Origin: G963665085 sp963665085
Lineage (GTDB): Bacteria > Bacteroidota > Bacteroidia > Bacteroidales > JAAAOM01
Length of the DNA stretch: 64,000 bases
NCBI GenBank assembly: GCA_963665085.2
Contig: CAXXXS010000001.1
Span: forward strand, 2,108,001 to 2,172,000
Direction of reading: 5' to 3'
Part shown: positions 35,441 through 44,877 of the stretch, in pieces
Numbering within the stretch: position 1 is the first letter of the stretch
How the letters are laid out: the number at the start of each line of letters is the position of its first letter
Notes under the pieces: generated by a model
The model's database searches: none
What the model was told of the DNA's origin: nothing
What the model saw: the letters and a program-made list of their open reading frames with translations, nothing else
Translations under genes and position numbers: made by a program

Positions 35441-36137
35441 CTCTATCTGTTTTTAAAATTCTTTTTTTGTATGAATGTTCAGCCCACTTATTTACAAAGT
35501 AGATACACATCAAGAGGTATGTCACTGCATAGGCAATCTCCCATATCGAAATAGTACTAATGGAGCCTTTAAAAAGAATCAGGCTGGCTTGGGTTGGGAT
35601 GAGATAAAAAATCCATGAATTAATTAAATTAAAATAACTAAGAAAAGGGAGACATGTAGGTAAAAATACAATGGGTATTACAAGAATGAATTGCGTAAAA
35701 CTTTTTGTATACGAAACAGAAACAATTCCTATTAGTACAAACAAGACGGATGACAAAGTTACGGCAAGTAGAAAGATGACAGGATGAAAGATTTCTGGTT
35801 TTGAAGATATGATTATTGCAATGCTGCATACAATTGCCAGAAAGGTAAAAGCAACTGATTTTGAGAATAAATAATCTCTACTGGTTAATGGGGTTATAGC
35901 TAATGCCTGATTTGTCATAGAATCTTTTTCAAACAAAATTATTATTGCAGAGAAAAGGAACCCATACATAACAGGATCAGAAAAGACTAGTAAAACGACA
36001 ATCAATTCAATATTATTTGCTTTTGCTAATAATAAGGAAATACAATATATAGCAGATATCGATGCAGCCACAGTTATAATACCGTATTTCAGTAGTAAAA
36101 TAAAATCCCATTTAATTGTATGTCTCAGTATACCCAT
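35433..36137 (-). CDS. ABC-2-type membrane permease, subunit A
   Basis: 234 residues with about six membrane helices. The N-terminus MGILRHTIKWDFILLLKYGI resembles the export permeases paired with a second permease of equal length. It is 5 bp after the ATPase gene and overlaps the next permease by 8 bp, so the three make one operon under the TetR regulator. Substrate unknown. Confidence 0.8.
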   Translation of the reverse strand: MGILRHTIKWDFILLLKYGIITVAASISAIYCISLLLAKANNIELIVVLLVFSDPVMYGFLFSAIIILFEKDSMTNQALAITPLTSRDYLFSKSVAFTFLAIVCSIAIIISSKPEIFHPVIFLLAVTLSSVLFVLIGIVSVSYTKSFTQFILVIPIVFLPTCLPFLSYFNLINSWIFYLIPTQASLILFKGSISTISIWEIAYAVTYLLMCIYFVNKWAEHSYKKRILKTDRDE

Positions 36138-36142
36138 AGAGT

Positions 36143-36994
36143 TTAAATTAAGTTTTTTCCTGTTGTTTTAATAAATACTTCATCAAGCGACGCCTCGCAG
36201 GTATGCATGCTTATAATCTGATTGTTCTTTATTACTTTTAAAAAATCAGGATTCAATCCAAGATTTTCGAGGTTAAATTGAGTTTTTTGTAAAGTTCCGT
36301 TTAAATACTCAATGTTTACCTTGGGCTGTCCGAATTTGAGTTTTAGGTTTTTCGGAGTGTCTTCCTGCTTTATAATACCTTCTGTAATAAAAGCTACCCT
36401 GTCGCAAAGTTCATCAGCATCATGCATGTTATGTGTTGTAAGAAAAATAGTCTTTCCTTTAGCTTTTAAATCAAAAATGATACTTTTTAGATTACTTGCA
36501 TTAACAGGATCAAGTCCCGATGTTGGTTCGTCAAAGAACAATATTTCAGGGTTATGAATTAAAGCACGGATAAAATTTAGGCGCATCTTCATTCCTTTTG
36601 AGTAGTCAGATACTTTTTGGTTTGCGGCATCTTTTAAGCCAACCATTTCTAATAATTCCAATAAGTGGTTATATTTTTTTCCAAAAAGAGACGAAAACAT
36701 TTTCAGGTTCTCCAAACCGGTTAGCTTGGTGTAATGATTGGGTAATTCAAAACCTACGCCGATATGATAATAATAATTGTTTTTCCATTTACTTAAGTCT
36801 TTTCCAAGGACAGTTGCCGAACCTGAAAAATTTGTAAGAAGACGGGTAAGTATTTTTTGCGTAGTGCTTTTCCCTGCTCCACTAGGACCAAGAAAACCAT
36901 ATATTTCACCCTTCTCAATATGGAAGCTTATTTTTTTTATTGTTTCGTTTCTCTGATTTGGATAACTGAAACTAAGATTTTTTACTTCTATCAT
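36143..36994 (-). CDS. ABC transporter ATP-binding protein
   Basis: 283 residues. Walker A GPSGAGKST, Q-loop region, signature VSDYSKGMKMRL (a YSKGM variant typical of drug/ABC-2 exporters), Walker B ILFFDEPTSGLDP, and switch His in TTHNMHDADEL. The C-terminal 60 residues are the accessory region seen in this exporter type. It powers the two permeases downstream. Its start overlaps the TetR stop by 4 bp. Confidence 0.95.
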   Translation of the reverse strand: MIEVKNLSFSYPNQRNETIKKISFHIEKGEIYGFLGPSGAGKSTTQKILTRLLTNFSGSATVLGKDLSKWKNNYYYHIGVGFELPNHYTKLTGLENLKMFSSLFGKKYNHLLELLEMVGLKDAANQKVSDYSKGMKMRLNFIRALIHNPEILFFDEPTSGLDPVNASNLKSIIFDLKAKGKTIFLTTHNMHDADELCDRVAFITEGIIKQEDTPKNLKLKFGQPKVNIEYLNGTLQKTQFNLENLGLNPDFLKVIKNNQIISMHTCEASLDEVFIKTTGKNLI

Positions 36995-37650
36995 TGTTGT
37001 GCTTTTATACCATTTTTAAGAATGAAAATTGCATTATCTACAACATACCTGAGCTTATCTTCTGAAATAGTGAAAGCAGGTTTTCGGTTTTTTATGTTGG
37101 CCTCATAGTTTATGTTAAAAGTATGCGCTATATAATCGTATAACCACAGTTGCATATAAAATACCTGGAATGATAATAGGTCGCTGTCAATATCAAGCAA
37201 TTGATTTTTAAACTGTGTAGATTCTATAATTGATTTAGTGCGGTTCTTTATGTCAGAATACAGATTAGAAATAATTTCAGATACTTCATTGTTATCCCTC
37301 TCATGCATAATCTTATAAAGAAAACCGCCAATTGCAGGATGTTTCAAATCGAATTTTATTTTCTCAAAAAAATTGCGCTTTATAAGTTCAAAAAAGTCTA
37401 TGTCGTCTGTGTTGAGAATATTATCTAAATTTTCTAAGCGTTTGTTTGTGGCATCTTTAACCAGGTATGCATAAAGGAGTTTTTTACCTGAAAAGTATCG
37501 ATAGAATGAACCTTTTGCCAGATTGCATTTTTTTATAATTTCTGATAGTGAAGCACTTTCATATCCTTTTAATGCAAATTCTTCATAAGCGATTAGTAGA
37601 ATTTCATCCTGTCTTTTTAACGATAAATTTTTAAATGTTTGTGATGCCAT
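36991..37650 (-). CDS. TetR/AcrR-family repressor of the ABC exporter operon
   Basis: 219 residues from ATG 37650. The frame is open further upstream, but that extension would run through the promoter and one operator. N-terminal helix-turn-helix: ASLSEIIKKCNLAKGSFYRYF. The C-terminal ligand domain is not similar to a named regulator I can identify. It is first in the operon with the ATPase and two permeases, and two operator palindromes flank its promoter, so it represses its own operon until an inducer, perhaps the exported compound, binds. Confidence 0.93.
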   Translation of the reverse strand: MASQTFKNLSLKRQDEILLIAYEEFALKGYESASLSEIIKKCNLAKGSFYRYFSGKKLLYAYLVKDATNKRLENLDNILNTDDIDFFELIKRNFFEKIKFDLKHPAIGGFLYKIMHERDNNEVSEIISNLYSDIKNRTKSIIESTQFKNQLLDIDSDLLSFQVFYMQLWLYDYIAHTFNINYEANIKNRKPAFTISEDKLRYVVDNAIFILKNGIKAQQ

Positions 37651-37659
37651 ACCAGTAAA

Positions 37660-37708
37660 GCGACTATTCGGTCGCAAATATAACACAAAAAAGCGACCGT
37701 TCGGTCAC
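37660..37708 (-). promoter_or_regulatory. TetR promoter with two palindromic operators
   Basis: Two 16-bp palindromes of the form GCGACYR-N2-CGGTCGC lie at 37660-37675 and 37693-37708, 33 bp apart. Between them, on the minus strand, is the exact -7 element TATATTTG (37682-37675). This is the classical layout of a TetR-type autoregulated promoter. Confidence 0.85.
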
Positions 37709-37778
37709 TTTTTTGTTGAAAAAATTAAATTTAAGTGTAAGTATCTGTAAATATGTATTTTGTTTGATGTGTGTTCTT

Positions 37779-39629
37779 TTATTGAAAGAATACATGTCCC
37801 CAGTTTGGTCCTATTTCAAAGCACAATTTATTATCGTAAACGTGTGATCTCCAAGAACCATCATAATTACTAAGTAAATCTGTCCATGTGCCATTAGATG
37901 GAAATGGAACACATACTTCGTGGGATATATCAGAAAAGTTTAAAACGATAATAAATTTTTGAAGGGTATTTTCAGAAATCCCCCAGCGATGATAAATGGC
38001 TATTTGTTTGTTTAAATCAATACCATAACCCTCGGTATTAAATTGGGTTTGCCATTCCTGCCATTGGTTGGGGTAAAAATTATTTGAACATAAACCAGCG
38101 TAATCCCTACGTATTTTAGCCATACGGTGATATAGTTTTTTTATTTTAACACCAATTTTATCGTCACATAATTTCCATCGAAGAGGTCTGGATATTACTC
38201 TGCGACCAGTATCTTCATCATTTTCCGGGATAAAATATTCTTCAGCGAATTCAGCCCCGGCCTGAACAAGGGGTATTGCTGTACTGGTAAACAATGCAAT
38301 TACATAAGGTTGTGTTTTGTTCCATTGCATTGAGCCCCTGTTTTTCCTCGCACCAGCTCTGAATGCTACTTGAGAGTGATCATGGTTAGACAAGTATAAG
38401 GAAGGGACTTTATTCTCATCAATTAAATATTGACGATTATTAAGTGCATTTAACAACTTAGTTGATATTGTACCTTCCCAGAGAGAATTAAATGTAACTT
38501 CATAAAGTGCATTATCCCAATAACTATTTGCTTTTGTATTATTCACTGCAGTACATGCATCTTTTTGAATGTGTTCAATGGTAAGAGAGAAATTTAATTC
38601 ATTTTTATTATTTAGGAATGAATCAATTTCGTCGAGTATTTTGTTAAGACCTTTTGTATCTCCAGCTTTGTAAAAGTTTACAGTATTATCAAAACGGATC
38701 CCGTCAATTTTAAATTCCTCAATCCAATATAAACATACATCGCGAATAAATTCATTGGTACATTCATTATTGAAATTAAGATCCTCTAAACCAGAAAAAC
38801 TTCCTTCGTAAATACCTGTATACGGACAATCTTCTTGGTTGAGGTACATTTGTTTATAGGGGAAGTCTTTGCTTGTATGGTTATAAACGCCATCCATAAT
38901 TACATGTATATCGCGTTTATGGCATTCATTTATAAGGAGTTTTAACCATGATAGTTTTTCTGCGGGTTTATCAATTGCATTGGCATATTGAAATGCCACG
39001 GAGAAATAATGAATAGGTTCATAGCCCCAATTATAACCCTGACTTTTCCAACCTGTCCATGGCATAAATAAGATTGCATTAAACCCAATATCTTTTATAT
39101 AGTCTAATTTATGAATGATAGCTTGAAGCGGGGCCTCCTTTCCGTGATTAAAATCAGCAACAAAATCGTATATCTGAATTTCATAAATGATTAATTCACT
39201 AACAGGTTTCCGGCCATTTTTCAATGGGGCGATAATGTTATCTGTGGGTTGACTGCCACCTATTACAAATGCTGCGTTTTGATTAGTAGAACCGCTGTAA
39301 CGCGTACATGGATCGGATATGTACCGCTTACTATCGTCATTAAAAGTGATTAAGTATTTATATTGATAAAATCCGGATTGCAATTCATTTTCTGATTGAA
39401 ATTTCCAGATTGTTCCTTCAGGAATAATTGATTCAGTCAATTCGAATCCTTTATCAAACTCCCAATCATTAATGGCGGGATCAAGTTGGTTTTGAAAATC
39501 TCCGGCAACTTGTATTTTTTTTATATTGGGATTAGCATCTAATGGAAAGAAAACAGCAAAACTAACTTTGCCTTGAGTTGGTGAATTGCCCACTTGCCAC
39601 GCACCAAGTTTGTTTTTCATGTAGAACAT
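37779..39629 (-). CDS. GH13 alpha-amylase-family glycosidase
   Basis: 616 residues without a signal peptide, so probably cytoplasmic. Residues about 1-130 look like an N-terminal beta-sandwich (carbohydrate-binding/CBM48 type). The catalytic barrel has the four GH13 regions: MDGVYNHTS (I), GIRFDNTVNF (II, nucleophile Asp), LTIEHIQ (III, acid/base Glu) and LSNHDHSQ (IV). The C-terminus is the beta domain C. Closest in form to branching-enzyme/maltogenic GH13 members; linkage specificity cannot be read. No other sugar genes are adjacent. Start could also be the Met three codons further in. Confidence 0.88.
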   Translation of the reverse strand: MFYMKNKLGAWQVGNSPTQGKVSFAVFFPLDANPNIKKIQVAGDFQNQLDPAINDWEFDKGFELTESIIPEGTIWKFQSENELQSGFYQYKYLITFNDDSKRYISDPCTRYSGSTNQNAAFVIGGSQPTDNIIAPLKNGRKPVSELIIYEIQIYDFVADFNHGKEAPLQAIIHKLDYIKDIGFNAILFMPWTGWKSQGYNWGYEPIHYFSVAFQYANAIDKPAEKLSWLKLLINECHKRDIHVIMDGVYNHTSKDFPYKQMYLNQEDCPYTGIYEGSFSGLEDLNFNNECTNEFIRDVCLYWIEEFKIDGIRFDNTVNFYKAGDTKGLNKILDEIDSFLNNKNELNFSLTIEHIQKDACTAVNNTKANSYWDNALYEVTFNSLWEGTISTKLLNALNNRQYLIDENKVPSLYLSNHDHSQVAFRAGARKNRGSMQWNKTQPYVIALFTSTAIPLVQAGAEFAEEYFIPENDEDTGRRVISRPLRWKLCDDKIGVKIKKLYHRMAKIRRDYAGLCSNNFYPNQWQEWQTQFNTEGYGIDLNKQIAIYHRWGISENTLQKFIIVLNFSDISHEVCVPFPSNGTWTDLLSNYDGSWRSHVYDNKLCFEIGPNWGHVFFQ

Positions 39630-39708
39630 TGCATTTGTTTTTTGTGGTTAATAAATTTAATTACTTGAGAGAGTAATAGTTATTTCCTTTTAAAATGCAT
39701 GTTATTTT

Positions 39709-39731
39709 ACAACAGTATAATTTACTGTTGT
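39709..39731 (-). terminator. Hairpin directly downstream of tRNA-Pro
   Basis: ACAACAGTA (39709-39717) and TACTGTTGT (39723-39731) form a perfect 9-bp stem with a 5-base loop, directly beside the tRNA 3' end. It probably ends transcription or marks 3' processing. The T-run is poor. Confidence 0.5.
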
Positions 39732-39803
39732 CGAGGTGGGGAGACTCGAACTCCCGGCCTCTACGTCCCGAACGTAGCACGCTACCAACTGCGCTACACC
39801 TCG
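39732..39803 (-). tRNA. tRNA-Pro (anticodon CGG)
   Basis: On the minus strand: acceptor CGAGGTG/CACCTCG, D arm GCGC/GCGT, anticodon stem CTACG/CGTAG with loop TTCGGGA (anticodon CGG), T arm GGGAG/CTCCC with loop TTCGAGT. C1-G72 and discriminator A are proline identity features. CCA is not encoded. The D loop is short (8 bases). 72 nt in total. Confidence 0.95.
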
Positions 39804-39926
39804 AAAAAGATTATTGCACGAATTTATACAAAAAAAGATTTTATACCCGAAATTTATTGTTGGGAAATCAATCTATTTTTTTGTAAAGAAATAAAAACAA
39901 AAAATAATTGGTGAAAAATTTTTATG

Positions 39927-41504
39927 TTAATCGACTCTTTTTCGAGGAATATATTTTTGCATTAACTCGTAAAATTTTTCCCGATCTATGGGTTTTGAAA
40001 TGTAATCGTCACATCCGGCTTCTAATGCTTTATCTTTATCCTCTTTCATTGCGTAGGCAGTTTGTGCAATAATTGTTACATCCGGATTAATTTGTTTTAT
40101 TTTTTTTGTAGAATCGTAGCCACTCATTCTTGGCATTTTAATATCCATTAAAACTACATTCACGCCTTCAAGTTTTGAGAAAAGCTCAACTCCTTCCTGG
40201 CCGTCCCGTGCATGAAAAATTTTTATATCATCGTTATAATCCATTAAGATTTCTTCGAGAAAAATAAAATTTAGTTCTTCGTCTTCAACGATTAAAACAG
40301 GTATTTTATCCTCTTCCATATTATTAAAATTTTGTTTACTTATTAATATATCAGGTAAAGAAAAGTAAAAGGTTGAGCCTTTGTTTTCTTCTGACTCAAA
40401 CCATATTTTTCCTTCCATAAGTTCTATCAATCCTTTTGAGATTGATAATCCAAGACCAGTTCCTCCATATTGACGAGTCATATACGAGTCAACTTGCTGG
40501 AAATGTTCAAAAATTCGATTCTTATACTCCTCTGCAATTCCTATTCCACTGTCTTTTACAAAAAAAATAATATCGTTGTTTTCATAATTATAACCATATT
40601 CAACAAAACCTTGAGATGTAAATTTTATAGCATTTTCAATAAGGTTTACCATTATCTGGGAAATCTTATTCTTATCGGTTTTTATGATACAATTATTGTC
40701 TGGGAGAGCAGGTTTTTGATAAAATTTTATATTTCGCTCAGTAGTTTGTATGCTGAAAGTGGAAAAAAGTTCTAATAATAACTGATTTACAGGGAATTCT
40801 TCAATTGATAATTCAATTTGTTTTGTTTCAATTTTAGAGATTTCTAAAATATTATCAATAATATTAATTAATTGTTTACAGCTACTTTTTATTATTGAAA
40901 TAAAATGATTCTGTTTTTTTTTGTCCTCAGTAATTTGAGGAAGCATTTCGGAAAAACCAATGATACCATTCATTGGTGTTCTTATTTCATGCGAAAGATT
41001 TTTAATAAAAGCAGATTTTAATAGATTACTTTCTTCTGCTTTAAGTTTTGCTTTTATTAATTCTTTTTCGGCAACTTTATTTTCAGTAATGTCATAAAAA
41101 GTAACTGCAAAGAAATTTTTTTTTGGTGAGAAAGCCCTTACACAAAAATATTTATCAAAATTTGGTGAGAAATCTTCAAAGTCTGTTGGAATACCTGTTT
41201 TTGCTACATCGCCATATTTTTCGATTAATTTTTTATTGAAATTGGGTAAAACTTCGGAAATAGTTTTGCCAGTAATATCATTTTTTTTTAGGCCTGTATA
41301 CTTTTCAAATAATTTATTTACTCTGATATATCGAAAATCTACCGGAACTCCATTTTCGTCATAAATCATTTCATGAAAAGCGAAAGCCGCATTTATCTCC
41401 TGAAAAAGAAGTTCATAATCTATACTTTGTTGCTGAAGTTCTTTTTCCAGGTAATAAATTCTTTTTCGGAGTTTATCTACGTCCCGTTGCCCTGGTTCAA
41501 CCAT
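39927..41504 (-). CDS. Soluble PAS hybrid sensor histidine kinase with receiver
   Basis: 525 residues, no membrane helix. Coiled coil (about 5-40), one PAS domain (about 40-160), HisKA with H172 in NLSHEIRTPMNGIIGFSEML, ATPase (about 275-390; SGIGI, GGTGLGLSI), receiver with D454 in VVLMDIKMPRMSGY. The HisKA and receiver segments are close to those of the two hybrid kinases at 29.5-34.7 kb, so all three probably derive from one ancestor. No output domain, so a phosphotransfer partner must lie elsewhere. It is divergent from the ppx-like gene. Confidence 0.94.
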   Translation of the reverse strand: MVEPGQRDVDKLRKRIYYLEKELQQQSIDYELLFQEINAAFAFHEMIYDENGVPVDFRYIRVNKLFEKYTGLKKNDITGKTISEVLPNFNKKLIEKYGDVAKTGIPTDFEDFSPNFDKYFCVRAFSPKKNFFAVTFYDITENKVAEKELIKAKLKAEESNLLKSAFIKNLSHEIRTPMNGIIGFSEMLPQITEDKKKQNHFISIIKSSCKQLINIIDNILEISKIETKQIELSIEEFPVNQLLLELFSTFSIQTTERNIKFYQKPALPDNNCIIKTDKNKISQIMVNLIENAIKFTSQGFVEYGYNYENNDIIFFVKDSGIGIAEEYKNRIFEHFQQVDSYMTRQYGGTGLGLSISKGLIELMEGKIWFESEENKGSTFYFSLPDILISKQNFNNMEEDKIPVLIVEDEELNFIFLEEILMDYNDDIKIFHARDGQEGVELFSKLEGVNVVLMDIKMPRMSGYDSTKKIKQINPDVTIIAQTAYAMKEDKDKALEAGCDDYISKPIDREKFYELMQKYIPRKRVD

Positions 41505-41655
41505 TAAATCTGAGTTAAAAAACTGTTATTACTAAAGTTATTAATTTTTTTATTCATTCAATATTTATTTTTTGTGTTTGCAGAAAATGGAGCCTTAACA
41601 GTTATGAGATTGTTTAGGAAAACTTTTACTTTAGCATTGAAAATGATGATAGAGG

Positions 41656-42585
41656 ATGAAAATTGCTTCGATAGATTTAGGTACAAATACATTTAATCTA
41701 CTAATAGTAGAGATAAAAAATAGTGGTTTCGAAATTTTATATGAAAAGAAACTACCCGTGAAATTGGGAAGAGGAGGGATTCATAAGAAAACGATTTTAC
41801 CTGATGCTTTCAAAAGGGGTATTGATGCCCTGGAATCTTATAATGAGGTTATTCAACAATATAATGTTTCAGAAAAAGTTGCCTTTGCAACATCAGCAAT
41901 GAGAGATGCAGAAAATGGGGAAGAGTTTCAAAAAACGGTCAAAGATAAATTCGATATTGATATAAAGATAATTGATGGGGAAAGAGAAGCCGAATTGATT
42001 TACTATGGGGTGAAACAATCAATGCCATTGGATACAAGTACATCTGTTATTCTTGATATTGGAGGAGGAAGCAATGAATTTATTATTTGTAATAATGAAA
42101 AAATTTTTTGGAAGCATAGTTTTAATTTGGGAATAGCAAGGCTTTTAGAAATGTTTTCCCCTTCCGATCCCATAAAAAAAGAAGAGTTAGAAAAAGTTGA
42201 AAAACATTTTGAAAAGGAATTAACGCTATTGTCAGATGCATTGGTGAATTTTCCTGTTGTAAGGATGATTGGGGCGTCTGGAACGTTCGATACACTTATT
42301 TCTATGTTGAGTTTTAAAAAGAAGAATCTAAAAGATAATCAGGAAAAGAATTATCATAATAAGATAAGTTTAAATGATTTTTATAACTTATACAATGAAA
42401 TTTTGCCTACAACAGTTGAAGGGCGCAAAATGATTCCAGGACTTGAATCTATGCGAATTGAAATGATTGTATTGGCAATGCATTTTATAAAATATGTAAT
42501 TGAGAAGTACAATATTAATGAATTATATCAATCCCAATTCTCCTTGAAAGAGGGAGTTGTTTATGAAATTATAAATAAAAAGTAA
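41656..42585 (+). CDS. Ppx/GppA-family phosphatase
   Basis: 309 residues, the short one-module form of the family. It begins with the actin-like phosphate motif IDLGTNTFNLLI; the second motif is ILDIGGGSNEF and later IGASGTFDTL. It acts on polyphosphate or pppGpp in the cytoplasm. It ends 2 bp before a sigma-54-type response regulator gene, so the two are co-transcribed, which hints at a link between phosphate/stringent status and that regulator. Confidence 0.95.
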   Translation: MKIASIDLGTNTFNLLIVEIKNSGFEILYEKKLPVKLGRGGIHKKTILPDAFKRGIDALESYNEVIQQYNVSEKVAFATSAMRDAENGEEFQKTVKDKFDIDIKIIDGEREAELIYYGVKQSMPLDTSTSVILDIGGGSNEFIICNNEKIFWKHSFNLGIARLLEMFSPSDPIKKEELEKVEKHFEKELTLLSDALVNFPVVRMIGASGTFDTLISMLSFKKKNLKDNQEKNYHNKISLNDFYNLYNEILPTTVEGRKMIPGLESMRIEMIVLAMHFIKYVIEKYNINELYQSQFSLKEGVVYEIINKK

Positions 42586-42587
42586 AT

Positions 42588-43754
42588 ATGGCCAGAATTT
42601 TAGTTATAGACGATGAACGCAATATACGAAGTACGTTAACAGAGATACTTGAATACGAGGATCACAAAGTAGAAGTTGCTGAGGATGGAATTACAGGAAT
42701 AGAACTATTTCAGCAAAATAAACATGAAGTAATTCTTTGTGATATAAAAATGCCTACAATGGATGGAATTGAGGTATTGCAAAAATTAATTGAAATTTCT
42801 CCGGAAGTTCCTGTTATTATGATTTCTGGTCACGGGAATATAGACACAGCAGTAGAGGCAATAAAAAAAGGGGCATATGATTTTATTGAAAAACCTTTGG
42901 ATCTAAATCGTTTATTGGTAACAATAAGAAATGCGATGGATAGGACCGACTTGATACAAGAGACAAAAGTTTTAAAAAAGAAAGTCTCTAAAACCTATGA
43001 CATCGTTGGTGAGTCGGAAGCAATAAATAAAATTAAAGGGATGATTGAAAAAGTTGCCCCTACAGATGCCCGTGTTTTAGTAACAGGTTCGAATGGAACT
43101 GGAAAAGAGCTTGTCGCCAGGTGGCTTCATGAGAAAAGTTCACGGGCCGAGATGCCTTTTGTTGAGGTAAACTGTGCTGCAATCCCTTCAGAATTGATAG
43201 AAAGTGAACTTTTTGGTCATGAAAAAGGAGCTTTTACTTCCGCACACAAACAAAGAAAAGGTAAGTTTGAGCAAGCAGATGGAGGTACACTATTCTTAGA
43301 TGAAATTGGTGATATGAGTTTGTCTGCCCAGGCAAAAGTTTTACGGGCTTTGCAGGAAAATAAAATTAGTCGTGTTGGTAGCGATAAAGATATTAATGTA
43401 GATGTTAGAATTGTTGCGGCAACAAACAAAGATCTAAAGCAGGAAATAGATGAGAAGAATTTTCGAGAAGATTTATATCACCGATTAAGTGTTATCTTAA
43501 TTCCTGTACCTTCTCTAAACGAAAGAATCGACGATATTCCATTGTTGGCAGAGCATTTTAATGAACAAATCTGTGCTGAATATGGAACAGCACCTAGAAA
43601 AATTGCAGATGATGCGATAAAAGAATTACAAAAAATTAAGTGGACAGGTAATATTCGTGAATTCAGGAATGTTTTGGAACGATTAATAATCTTGTGTAAT
43701 GAAACTATTACAGGGAAAGATGTAATAACCTATGCCCAGCCAATTTCAAAATAA
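42588..43754 (+). CDS. NtrC-type response regulator with AAA+ domain but no DNA-binding domain
   Basis: 388 residues. Receiver with D52 in VILCDIKMPTMDGI, then AAA+ ATPase with Walker A GSNGTGKE, Walker B GGTLFLDEIGD and arginine-finger regions. The sigma-54 contact loop is GAFTSA at residues 214-219 in place of the usual GAFTGA. The protein ends shortly after NIREFRNVLERLI, so the Fis-type helix-turn-helix found in full-length NtrC proteins is missing; it may activate sigma-54 promoters from solution. It is 2 bp behind the ppx-like gene. Truncation is natural-looking, not a frameshift that I can see. Confidence 0.93.
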   Translation: MARILVIDDERNIRSTLTEILEYEDHKVEVAEDGITGIELFQQNKHEVILCDIKMPTMDGIEVLQKLIEISPEVPVIMISGHGNIDTAVEAIKKGAYDFIEKPLDLNRLLVTIRNAMDRTDLIQETKVLKKKVSKTYDIVGESEAINKIKGMIEKVAPTDARVLVTGSNGTGKELVARWLHEKSSRAEMPFVEVNCAAIPSELIESELFGHEKGAFTSAHKQRKGKFEQADGGTLFLDEIGDMSLSAQAKVLRALQENKISRVGSDKDINVDVRIVAATNKDLKQEIDEKNFREDLYHRLSVILIPVPSLNERIDDIPLLAEHFNEQICAEYGTAPRKIADDAIKELQKIKWTGNIREFRNVLERLIILCNETITGKDVITYAQPISK

Positions 43755-43834
43755 AATTTATAAAAAAAGGCTAATTAATACAAAAGGGATATTTTCAATT
43801 TGATTTATTTAGCCTTATAATACTGAAGGGTGAT

Positions 43835-44179
43835 ATGGAATTAATGAAAAAACAAATAAAAGGTGTATTTATTCATCATGTCTTTTTTTGGTTAAAAGAA
43901 CCAGAAAATGAGTCTGTAAATAAATTATTTTTAAAGAATCTTAGTGGTTTTCTTAAAGAATGCGAAATGATAAAATCTGTGCATATTGGGAAACCTGCTC
44001 AAACTCCACGAGACGTAGTTGATAATTCTTATACGTATGATTTAGTAGCTACTTTTGATAGGAAAGAAGAACAAGATGCCTATCAGCAACATCCGGCACA
44101 CAAACATTTTGTAGCTGAAACTGCACATGTGTGGAAGAGGGTCCAAGTTTATGATTCAATAGAATTAACTAATTATTAA
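43835..44179 (+). CDS. Dabb (stress-responsive alpha/beta barrel) family protein
   Basis: 114 residues with the Dabb pattern: IHHVFFWLK at the start, SVHIGKPA in the middle, and DLVATFDRKEEQDAYQQHPAHKHF near the end. These small proteins dimerise through an alpha/beta barrel; function in bacteria is mostly unknown. It is 4 bp before an HD-domain gene in the same direction. Confidence 0.9.
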   Translation: MELMKKQIKGVFIHHVFFWLKEPENESVNKLFLKNLSGFLKECEMIKSVHIGKPAQTPRDVVDNSYTYDLVATFDRKEEQDAYQQHPAHKHFVAETAHVWKRVQVYDSIELTNY

Positions 44180-44183
44180 CTTA

Positions 44184-44846
44184 TTGACTGAAAAAGAATT
44201 TCAAATAATTCAATCTGTAGCCAATTATATTGAGGCAAAATTTAAAGGTGAGCATACGGGGCATGATTGGTGGCATATTTATAGAGTTTGGCAATTAGCA
44301 AAAGAAATTGCCAAACAAGAAAATGCAAATGTTTTTATAGTTGAATTAGGTGCTTTATTGCATGATGTAGCCGATCATAAACTGGCAAATGAAGAAGAAG
44401 GATTACAGGAAGTAAACGAAATTCTAAATTCTTATTTGCTTTCTAAAGAAAAAATCCAACATATTCTGGAAATTGTTAAAAATACTTCGTTCCGCGGAGC
44501 AAATATCGTAGATAATGCAGAAACGCTGGAAGCTAAAATAGTGCAGGATGCGGATAGGTTAGATGCTATTGGTGCTATTGGAATAGCACGAACATTTGCA
44601 TATGGAGGTGATAAAAAAAGGGAAATCTATAATCCTGAAATTTCTCCGGAACTACATTCTTCATTTGATAGCTATAAAAAGAGTACTGCCCCAACGATTA
44701 ATCATTTCTACGAAAAACTTTTGTTGCTTAAAGACCGAATGCATACAGAAACAGCTAGAAAGATTGCCGAAGAACGGCATACGTTTATGGAGAATTTTCT
44801 TGAACAGTTTTATAAGGAATGGGATATTGGAAAAAAATTAGAATAA
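44184..44846 (+). CDS. HD-domain phosphohydrolase (YpgQ/YedJ type)
   Basis: 220 residues starting at TTG 44184; no ATG is available before the conserved GHDWWHIYRVW. HD motifs: His in HTGHDWWH, HD pair in ALLHDVADHK, Asp in QDADRLDAIGAIGIARTF. The family hydrolyses nucleotides or other phosphate esters using a metal. It is 4 bp behind the Dabb gene. The TTG start is read from the sequence but is unverified. Confidence 0.92.
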   Translation: MTEKEFQIIQSVANYIEAKFKGEHTGHDWWHIYRVWQLAKEIAKQENANVFIVELGALLHDVADHKLANEEEGLQEVNEILNSYLLSKEKIQHILEIVKNTSFRGANIVDNAETLEAKIVQDADRLDAIGAIGIARTFAYGGDKKREIYNPEISPELHSSFDSYKKSTAPTINHFYEKLLLLKDRMHTETARKIAEERHTFMENFLEQFYKEWDIGKKLE

Positions 44847-44847
44847 A

Positions 44848-44876
44848 AAAAGCCGTAAGTTCACTTACGGCTTTTG
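44848..44876. terminator. Intrinsic terminator between the HD gene and tRNA-His
   Basis: AGCCGTAAGT and ACTTACGGCT pair perfectly around a 2-base loop, flanked by A and T runs, so it can stop transcription in both directions. Confidence 0.92.
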
Positions 44877-44877
44877 G

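Noticed and set aside
37651..37686. N-terminal extension of the TetR regulator
   Set aside because: It would translate through the operator and -7 element; ATG 37650 fits TetR proteins.
39695..39914. Two overlapping plus-strand frames across 39695-39914
   Set aside because: They read through the antisense of tRNA-Pro and give the familiar artefact peptides of tRNA regions.
40470..40775. 101-residue frame antisense to a hybrid kinase
   Set aside because: Lies wholly opposite conserved HisKA/ATPase coding sequence and has no promoter or recognisable motif.
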